This document shows positions 33,076 through 40,641 of a stretch of 40,641 bases of DNA, piece by piece. The position numbers were made by a program, and so were the translations under genes. A model generated the notes under the pieces. That model made no database searches. It was not told where the DNA came from and worked only from the letters and a program-made list of their open reading frames with translations. Origin of the DNA: Chromera velia (taxonomy: Eukaryota; Sar; Chromeraceae); assembly GCA_018398765.1 (NCBI GenBank), contig JAHBMJ010000377.1, positions 51,774-92,414 on the forward strand, in the 5' to 3' direction. Numbering within the stretch: position 1 is the first letter of the stretch; the number at the start of each line of letters is the position of its first letter.

Positions 33076-33804
33076 AATATACTAGGCAGAGGCCTTCTCC
33101 AGCCAGTTCCATATTTTTTTCTTGATGCGATGGTACATGTCGCTTCTTCTAAGAGAAAGGCCCAAGCGAATCTCAGCCTACCATCAAACGCCCCCCCATC
33201 ACCAGTCGACAATACCTACATGCTAGCAGAAGCCTGTTCACTTTCACAAAAGATCGATGCGGTCGCTACAGAGATTAAAAATTTGTGTGATTGCCTTTTG
33301 GATGAGCGGGCACAAAGCTATCAACATTGGATCGATATCGGTCATACAATCAAGAATGAATTAGAAAAAGCTGGCTGTCAGCTCTTCCACACATTTTCTG
33401 AAAAGTGCCCGGCCAAATACGATTCATACGAGTGCAACAAAAAGTTTGATTCGTTTCTGTATCGGGCGGGAGGGAAGCAACGTTTAATGAAAGCCTCCCT
33501 CCACATGTGGGCCTACGAAGACAATTCTCAGCTATACACCAAAACGATTGCTAAAGCGGCAGCTACTGAAGTGACCCGTCTCCTTTTCCCTTCCCCAGGT
33601 GCTAAAAGGTCTCATCGCAAAACCCTGCCTCTGCTTTTAGCTTCAACTCATACAAAAGTAGGATGGCTGCTAAGAACAATTTTGGCTGACCGGCTGAAAT
33701 ACTGCTGGGGAGAATTTTTTTTCCGAGAGGGTCATCGGTGGGAATCTTGCCCCATGCAGGTCGATAATGCCCTCTTGCGTATCTGTCTCCAAACAAACAT
33801 TTGA
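33076..33804 (+). pseudogene. PriCT-2-like middle part of primase-helicase
   Basis: This is in the same frame as the AEP segment and is open from 33076 to TGA at 33802. Residues coded at about 33310-33540 (HWIDIGHTIKNELEKAGCQL, then FSEKCPAKYDSYEC, KKFDSFL and MWAYEDN) fit the primase C-terminal PriCT-2 pattern that links AEP and helicase domains. A separate start at ATG 33130 is possible but not needed. The end runs through a TGA (33802) and a TAA (33841), again without changing frame. Confidence 0.65.
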
Positions 33805-35053
33805 AAGCCCCTCTCTGCAGAAAAGAGTGCATTCTTTTCCTAAAATGTCCCTACCATAAAAAATATTATTGAAACACTGAAGTGCTGTGCCCGACAGGAC
33901 GATAACCAAGACAACGAGCTATACGACCGTCTTCATCGCAGCTTGAAGGGGAAGGTTTGTTTCGAAAATGGTGTGTATGACCTTCCCAGCCAAACTTTCA
34001 CCCCATGGGCACAGATTGGCAGCAGCATTGATACAACCATCATTATTAATTATGACTATGATTCCACGCCGAACGAGGAAGCCATTGAAGAAGTGCACAT
34101 TCAAGGTTTTGAAGCTGCATTTGAAAAACAGGCCGACCTATTTCTCCGCCTGCCATGTTGAAGATAAACATTGGGGGAGATGTATGGGAGAGCGAAATTC
34201 AGGGAAAGGCGTCACCAGCACTCTTTTGCAGAACACGTTTGAAAAGTACGTCATCAATCCTCTTTCAGAAATTTTTTTGATGGCTTCGTTCCATACAGAT
34301 CCCGCCAAAGAAGGTGGATGGATACTGGACGCCGAGTTTGCCCGCTTAGCACTTACCCAGGAAATTCAGATGGACGCCTCTAATAAAGTGGTCAAGATTC
34401 AAAATTTAATGGTAATCTGATCAAACGTTTTGCTTTCGGTGGAGATGTGCTATGCGCACGACGTCTGTATAACAACGCCCAAGAATTTCGGATTGACGCC
34501 GGCCTGTCTGCTAATGTTTTGTAACGACTGCCCTCCGATTGAGCCTGTCGATGCTTGCGAGACAATGTTTTCTTTTGAAAGCCTAAATAAGTTTAAGTCA
34601 GCCGCCTGGTTTGAGCAGCAACGATCGGATTATGGCCATACAAACAACTATCTGTCCAGGTATAAAATGGTAGACCCCGACATCAAAGAGAAGTGTGCAA
34701 CTGCCAGGTGGATCCATGCTTGCTACCACCTGATTTTCCATCATTACCAAACCTCTGCTTTGATATTGCCTCCCGATAGCAAAGATCCTGTGGTTGACAG
34801 TGAGCGATATCCCGAAACCATCTGTGAACGGTGTTTTCAAATTACAGGGATTGAGACAGATATCGTCAGCAATAGTGACTTAGAGTTGTTTATTCGTCAA
34901 CAAGACCTCAACATCATAAAACTCAGGCTGCAACAAATACTCAAAAAAATAGGCAGAGGCCAGCCTGAGATACAACCTTGGCGGAGAAATAACCAGAGAG
35001 GCCTTTGTAGTTTCAAGCTAGCACCGCCTGATAACACTCATTTCGCCTTTTAG
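33805..35053 (+). pseudogene. D5-like SF3 helicase part, frameshifted
   Basis: The frame used upstream continues to about 34160 (LYDRLHRSLKGKVCFENGVY, a D5 N-terminal-like segment). Then the coding potential moves to the +1 frame, with Walker A GERNSGKG at about 34188-34211 and following helicase text to TGA at 34418. A short stretch reads best in the first frame (GGDVLCARRLYNNAQEF). It then returns to the second frame with the sensor-like LLMFCNDCPPIEPVD and a C-terminal part ending at 35053. SF3 helicases of this type unwind viral DNA as hexamers. At least three frame changes show it is dead. Confidence 0.75.
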
Positions 35054-35324
35054 CATGATACACTGTTCATGTCTTTATGTGCTGAAGCTCTAACCAAGCA
35101 AGATCTAAGCGTTTTTTTGCATACCACCTTCGCTGTCCATCTCGAATCTTTTCCAGGAAGCAACTCCGGTAGAGATGCATCGTACGTCGTTGTGCTTCTG
35201 TGGTTTTCATGTGGAACTTTACTTATATATATTATTTACAAAGCAACGATAGACATAGGCGTTTTTCAGAAGTGAGTATTATCTTAGAGGTCCTTTGATA
35301 ACTTCTGTAGCACCTAGCTCCCCA

Positions 35325-36684
35325 CTAGTCCTCGTCCATAAACTCATCAAGCTCTTTTTGTAGACTTCTGGATGGCTCTGTCTTCTGTGCAAGTAAAGAA
35401 CCACTGCTCAATCTGGAGCTACCAGGGCGGGCCTATAAAGAATAGGCCTTTATCCACCGGGGAGATTGAGGAGAAGGAGGGCGAACTATACGCGTACGAG
35501 AAGCCAGACTCTGATTGGCATTGCGGAGCCCTTTGTGCTGCCAAAGATGCCGCGGCGGCTACTCTGCACCTCCAACATCCATAAGAGAGAAAGACAAATC
35601 GTTTCAAATTGAATACAATCCGGGGATACTGATGGCCATGTTTGCTAGAGGGGATCCCAAAGAGATTCAGCGGCTGTGTATAGTAGTATTGCTGAGGTGG
35701 ATCACGGGAGCTGGCAGGCGTGCTAAAGGCAAAATCAGGTTCGGGGTCATTTGTTTCTCCTGTGCTGAATGTGGAATAAAGACGTGCAAGTTCCAGCTGC
35801 AGATGCGGTGGGAGGTGCGTTTTTAGAAAGTCCTTCAGCTCCACGCTTAGTAACCAGCTTGTGAGAGGGCAAGGTTTTGTTTCATCACCGGTCTTAAGCT
35901 TTATTCCTGACTCCTGCGTTATTATAATAAGAGCAGTAGCGCGGTTCATGGAATCTTCTACCTCAGAAAAATCGAGGACTGCCAGGCGTTTGTCAAGCAG
36001 CTGGACGTCTTGTCTCACTTTATAATGGTACTCAACAAGCAGGCGGTCCCCGGTGCCCTGGAAGTTTGATACTGGAATCTATTACAGATTATCTGGGCCT
36101 AATGGGTAGTCTTTCCATTGAACCTTATACTGATTGCGCCTCTCGTCGTAGTCAAGAATTTTCTCAACCTCCTACTCTGCGTCATCAGAAGATTGGGAAA
36201 TCATTGAGTCTGGCTCTTTGCCTGTATTTCGGATTTGAAATGGAAGCATGCCTTTGACTCTGAAGTATTGATGAAACAGATCGAGATCGCCGCTTCCTTG
36301 GACCTTGTAATCAAGGCCCGAAGCCCAACACAATTCTTGAATGCTCATTCGCATGATCTGTTCATCTGCTCGTTTTTTTTGCCGCTGACGTGCTGTCTGG
36401 TTAGCTTTCGATTCTTCCTGACTCAGGGCAATATTCTTCGGGATTTGGTGCTCTTCATCTAGGATTCCCAATTCTGTATAAAGGTCATAATTGGGGGAAA
36501 AATGTGTATCAGACCATAATAAGTATGAGTCGATTCGGTAGACCTGCTTCCTGACCTCGTCGCAAAAAGACCGGAACATTGCTAGTACATGTGCATGGGA
36601 AACGTTAATTAGCCATTCTTGGCGGGACTCAAAAATCCGCACTAGGCTTTTGAGCTTATAGTCGCTGAATAAGTCAAGGATCAA
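35325..36684 (-). pseudogene. Chromodomain protein of the virus-like insert, broken by stops
   Basis: A single minus-strand frame runs from 36684 to 35419, broken only by TAG (36172-36174) and adjacent TAA-TAG (36079-36084). A 170-codon N-terminal part is hydrophilic and unrecognised. Directly after the first stop lies a chromodomain: EVEKILDY, then QYKVQWKDYP, then, past the double stop, IPVSNFQ and LLVEYH. Chromodomains bind methylated histone tails or target integration and occur in Ty3-type and Polinton integrases. No DDE integrase core is visible here. After the domain come about 190 more codons, and in another frame a plausible end ELDEFMDED with stop at 35325. It converges on the helicase gene. 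Confidence 0.65.
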
Positions 36685-36789
36685 TCGGGATCAATCGTTC
36701 AAAATGATTCAGCCGCGTTTGCGTGACCCCAGGCGGAAACACTAGGATACACATAATGTTGAAACCCCACGGATAGCATAAATGGTACT

Positions 36790-37673
36790 AGTCCAGTCTC
36801 TGGTCGGGGTTTTTTAACATGCTACTAATTTTAATAAGCGACGGAGATGCTAGGAAAGGATTTTTTAACGCATACAGAATTGGGCGGTTTATGTTGATCA
36901 AACAGGTGATAGCTCCACCGGCCGGCATATTTTTTTCGTTTTATCTTACAAGGCGGGGTACAGAGGCAATAAGCCACGCAGCGCGATTCCACATGCACAA
37001 CGCTAAATTATGGAGATACTCAGCGACGCGTCGATCAAAACACAGGAGGTCGGCGTTTTTATTCCACAAAAGAGACTCCAGGGTCCCCCCCTATTACAAA
37101 AATGCGATGCGCATCACGTGCTAGTTCTAGAAGGCTGCAAAGTTGCACTAACATTGAAAGAGGTGCTAGTGGAGCAACAGTATCAAAATTTAGGTTTCCC
37201 AAAAGCTGCGCTAGGACTGCAGTCTGTACACGGACCTGTAGGCGGGACTCGGTAATATATTCTAAGAGCCGTTTATATGGAACAGGGACGGCGGAAGGGA
37301 ACAGGCAGTCGTGGACCACCATTAGAGCCTGGAGAGCCCACAACCACCATCCACCCACGTATGCTAGCGTGGAAACACAGTCCAGAATGCCCATAGGTTG
37401 AAGACCACGCTCTAGCGATGTACTAGGAGAAGGTTCAACTAGGTCTACCGAAACATCATCTTGTAAGCTTTCTAGTAAGCTTTCGTCTAGCGCATCTAGC
37501 AGGCTTGCTGAAGCCTCAATAATTTGAGTACTAGCGGTTACAAGCGGCACAAGGTGAAAAGGGACAACTAGACTGCTACTCGGGAACTGGTTGTAAAGAA
37601 AGTCGGCAATAAGCGCTTGGGCGGGCAAAGGGAAGATTTGATGCTTGATTTGTTCGAAATTATATTTTTCCAT
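36790..37673 (-). pseudogene. Unknown protein of the virus-like insert, frameshifted
   Basis: ATG at 37673 opens a 204-codon frame (MEKYNFEQIKHQIFPLPAQ) rich in Leu, Ser and Val, with hydrophobic stretches such as YVGGWWLWALQALMVV. It stops at 37059, but coding-like text goes on in a neighbouring frame (SLLWNKNADLLCFDRRVAEY, LHNLALCMWNRAAWLI) to about 36790, with a further stop on the way. I recognise no family. Strand and spacing suggest it was transcribed together with the chromodomain frame just downstream. Confidence 0.5.
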
Positions 37674-37934
37674 CCTAACTTACTGCATAATTTAATATTT
37701 CCCTAGATATTTCCTATTCAAAAACAAATTATATATGTTAAAGCCTAGTTAAAGCCCTAAAAAACTATAGCTAATAAATTATTGGCTAGCTGGTCGGTGA
37801 TACGTACACGAAGAGCACTAAACCAGGGGGATAGTATCTGCATTGAGGTTGTACTTGCAAGAGGCTGGCAACACATTCATGAATTTCACCTCCACATCCG
37901 TCTCTTCTTTTCGTTTCATCTCAATTTTCTTGTT

Positions 37935-40468
37935 TTAGCTGTCCGGCGATTCTGCGACGTTCTTGGAGCTCTGTGCTGCCTGATCGACTCCTTGGGATGC
38001 TTCGAGATGTTCTGCCTCGGGGGATGCCGCTTGGGGGATGGCGCTTGCCAGTGGGGGTGCACCTGACGCCGCTGACGGTGTCCCTGTCTGAGTCACTGAG
38101 CCTCTGTCGCGGCCCCAGCCTCTCTTTGCAAACAGGGTTGCCGAGGCAGAGGAGCTAACAATGGAGAAGGCAAGAGCGACGCCGAGGTTGCCCCAGTAGG
38201 TGCTGGAGGGGGCGCCGTCGTACCACGCAAGAACGATGGCCACCACACCGAGGATTGTAAAAATGATGGTACCAGCCCAAATTTCCCAGACTTGTATCTT
38301 GTGCCCATCTGTCCTGCGTACACAGTGTTAAAAGATGTGACGTCTCATGTATCTTGGATAATGTTCTGACTCACGCGACCAAAAGGAGAAAAGATAACGC
38401 CTTTCCATTCCTCAAACGATACACAAAAAAGGAGGGCATGTACTAAACCATGGATGCGCACTGGACGAAGACAGACGAAGATCCAATCCGCGCCAATCCG
38501 AACGTCCAAAGGAAACGACGCGATCGACCTTGAGCCACGCACGTGAACAACCATCAGACACCTACGCCCTTCGCGAACCTTTCTTCGATGCACCGAACAC
38601 CCGGAGGTCTCGAACCAACGGCCATTCGCGAAATTTTCGTTCGAACGACAAAAAAAAAAACGGAGAAGGCCCGCAAACACTAGCTCAATCAAAAGCTTGG
38701 CAGACCACGCGGAACCGAGACCGGACGTCCTGACGTGGGCAGACACGCTCCACGCTCGCATGCTCAGGCTGCCTGACGATTTCATCCATGCACCCATCAC
38801 AACACAGCCGACCACACAACACGCGCATGCACGTCAACTTAAAGAGATGAAGGTGCCGAATGTAGGATGGAGAATTTTTTGTTCGGGCGACGAGAAAAAG
38901 AAAAGGGGGGGGGGAACCCCGCGGACACGGCGCTCAGGTTTCTCACACAGCCAGCCACTCACACACACACAGAGCACTCGCGCACTTCCATCTGGCAACG
39001 TCGAATGTATGCTGGAGAAAACGGGAAAGGCCCGCACACACTCAAAGCTCGACAGACCACGCAAAGCCACAGCAGACAGGCAGGCACACACGCCCTCCAT
39101 GGCTCGCATGCACGCTGTCTGACGGTTCCATCCATTACGACACACCCGACCAACAGCCACACACGGCACGCGCATGTCAATCTAAAGAGATGGAGATGCC
39201 GAATGTAGGATGGAGAATTTTTCGTGCGGGCAAGGGCGCGACGGAAAAAGAAAAAAAACGGGAAGGGGAAGCCAGGTCGAGCCAGACGAGTCACACGCGA
39301 CTCAGGAGGAAACCAGAGAGCCGAAGTCCTAGAGGGTGACGGATGACACACGAAAAGAGAGCACACAACGGAGGTACGAAGACCTGCCTGACGATCAGGG
39401 AGGCCAGCCAAGTAGACAATAGAAGAGCGTCATTTAGGAGACAAGATGTCAGGCGACAGCAGCAGAGGCGACGGCTCACAACGACGTTCAGGGGGTGCCT
39501 TGCATGGAGGGGCTGCCGGGAAAGCCACGCAACAGTCAAGAAAAAAAGGAAGAAGCTGTGCCGGGCAGCCACACAACAAAAAGGGAACCGGATGACCCAC
39601 CTGCAGTTGCGGTCCGGGAGGCGTTGTACTGGTCACTCAGGGCAATCTTGTTTTGTATGCTGGAGTCGTTGAACCCAGCTTCGTCAAACCCGCGCGAGAT
39701 GAGCCACTGACGATACTCCACATCAAGACCCTGCCAAGCATTCCCATTGTACGCGTGCACAAGCCGATTTCTTGCCTCACGAGAAAGGGTCCATTCTGCA
39801 TTTGAACCAAAAAACGCGAGGTGACATGACGAAATCGCGATTCGAGAAACATTGGAAAAGGCCCGAAAAAAGGACCCTCGGCAAATGGGAAGAGAGCGGC
39901 AGGGAAATCCGAGAGGGTGCTAAGTGAGTAAAGCGGTGACAACTGGCAGGCAGTTCAGAGAAAAAAAAACCTTACGAATGCACAGAAGCAAGGAGCCAAA
40001 GTCGACTGCATAGAACGTCGGTCAGCCGGTAGGGACCAGGGCGCATGCACACAAAGAGGCTTCTGGCCAACGGAACAGTATGAAGCTAGAGGAAAAACCG
40101 ATCAGTCCAGATCAGGCTGACGAAGAGTCCCAACGAGAAACGTAAGGGCATCAGTCAGTGAAACAGAAGTGAGCAGGCAGCCCAGACAACAAAAAAAGAA
40201 GGGAAACAGACGCACCTGTGGGAGGAATCGAACTGCCTCTGGCAGAGTCCCGGTCGTCCGGCAGCAGAGTGGGGGTGTGGAGAGCCTGCACACACACACA
40301 CACGAAGGCGAAGTTCTTGATTGGAACGAGTCAACAGATCCTGAGGCCACCACGGCAGGCACGCTCCACTCACCGCTGGAAGAAGCTCCCAGGCTGCCCC
40401 CTTGGGCCCCAGGCTCGACTCGGCCACCTTGCTACCCTTGGAGTTCCTCTCAAGCCACACGCAGGGAC
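37935..40468 (-). CDS. Membrane protein of unknown function (3' exons; 5' end not found)
   Basis: Exons on the minus strand: 40468-40374, 40285-40216, 39795-39601 and 38308-37935 (TAA at 37935-37937). Phases 1, 0, 1, 1 close exactly. The soluble part includes WTLSREARNRLVHAYNGNAW and YRQWLISRGFDEAGFND. The last exon codes two likely membrane segments (AGTIIFTILGVVAIVLAWY and WGNLGVALAFSIVSSSASA), followed by a basic RGWGRDRG and a Ser/Ala/Pro/Gln-rich tail. This reads as a protein anchored near its C-terminus; the family is not recognised. More exons must lie to the right, in the last 170 bases or beyond. The last acceptor could alternatively be four to five bases upstream, but only the chosen site keeps frame. 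Confidence 0.7.
38620..39245 (+). repeat. Degenerate tandem duplication (~340-bp unit) in intron
   Basis: The block AAAGAGATGNNGNTGCCGAATGTAGGATGGAGAATTTTT-like ends near 38877 and again near 39220. It is preceded in each case by GGCCCGCA..CAGACCACGC and CGCATGC..CTGACG segments in the same order. The copies are strongly diverged. Both lie in the intron between exons 39795-39601 and 38308-37935. Confidence 0.75.
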
Positions 40469-40584
40469 CTGCAAAAGTGCCAAGAAAAAGCGTTTCGGAG
40501 CAGGAACGCGAGAAAAGACGGCCAGCACACAAGAGATAGCGGTATGGGTACACAAGCTCACGAAAGTGGAAAGCAGGACACGGA

Positions 40585-40641
40585 GGACGGACGGACGGAC
40601 GGACGGACGGACGGACGGACGGACGGACGGACGGACGGACG
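40585..40641 (+). repeat. GGAC tetranucleotide run at window end
   Basis: A pure GGAC run of about 14 units continues past the right edge. Confidence 0.98.

Larger units (their letters stand above)
31620..37700. mobile_element. Endogenous virus-like element (decayed, DNA-virus replication module)
   Basis: Relative to its flanks this stretch has almost no microsatellites, no recognisable introns and a run of broken frames. It carries a primase-polymerase/SF3 helicase gene on plus and two broken proteins, one with a chromodomain, converging on minus. AEP primase joined to a D5-type helicase is a hallmark of giant viruses, virophages and Polinton-like viruses of protists. Both limits are approximate: I found no terminal repeats or target duplication. 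No capsid, ATPase or polymerase B gene is visible, so either only part was inserted or the rest has decayed. Confidence 0.65.

Noticed and set aside
33073-33843. Alternative genetic code as explanation for in-frame stops of the primase gene
   Set aside because: Both TAA and TGA occur, later parts are frameshifted, and host genes in the window end normally at TAA, TAG and TGA.
35069-35275. 68-codon plus-strand frame with one hydrophobic segment
   Set aside because: Short, lies in the zone between the converging viral pseudogenes, and has no recognisable motif; coding status cannot be supported.

Overview
This is a eukaryotic nuclear window with spliced genes (26 acceptor sites called, mostly GT..TGCAG introns), very heavy microsatellite content (CAGA, GAAA, GA, CA, GGAC tracts) and many TGCATGCA words. 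Intron style, repeat style, an ENA/ATP4-type cation ATPase and the TGCATGC word (known as an ApiAP2 binding motif in apicomplexans) suggest an alveolate alga. A chromerid such as Chromera is my best guess, but this is inference and not a database match.

Layout. 41-2562 (-): 5' part of a STE20/GCK-like protein kinase, running off the left edge. 3312-5002 (+): a secreted cysteine-rich protein, divergent from the kinase. 5003-9558: no gene seen; AT-rich repeats and a TIR-bounded element (7022-7847). 9559-15651 (-): an NHL beta-propeller protein with nine called exons; its introns hold a 61-bp minisatellite and a ~0.5 kb CAGA array. 16709-19036 (+): a single-exon F-box-like, leucine-rich protein with acidic and serine tracts, divergent from the NHL gene. 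20147-20646 (-): a weak two-exon small gene. 22621-26879 (-): a complete five-exon type II P-type ATPase, closest by motif to ENA (type IID) Na+/K+ exporters. 26880-31300: repeats, including a 578-bp DNA-transposon-like element flanked by CTAG. 37935-40468 (-): the 3' exons of a membrane protein of unknown function.

The most notable region is about 31.6-37.7 kb. It has few microsatellites and intron-less, broken reading frames. On + it carries a decayed primase-polymerase / PriCT-2-like / D5-type SF3 helicase gene (32533-35053). On -, converging with it, lies a stop-broken chromodomain protein (35325-36684), then another broken unknown protein (36790-37673). I read this as an endogenised relic of a large DNA virus, Polinton-like virus or virophage-type element of the alga. 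The chromodomain reading frame beside the replication gene is the feature I would follow up first.

The host genes are linked only by position: two divergent pairs (kinase/secreted protein and NHL/F-box) and no sign of an operon. Exon models were checked by hand: reading phase closes across every junction given for the kinase, secreted protein, NHL, ATPase and membrane-protein genes. The 5' end of the NHL gene and both edge genes are incomplete.
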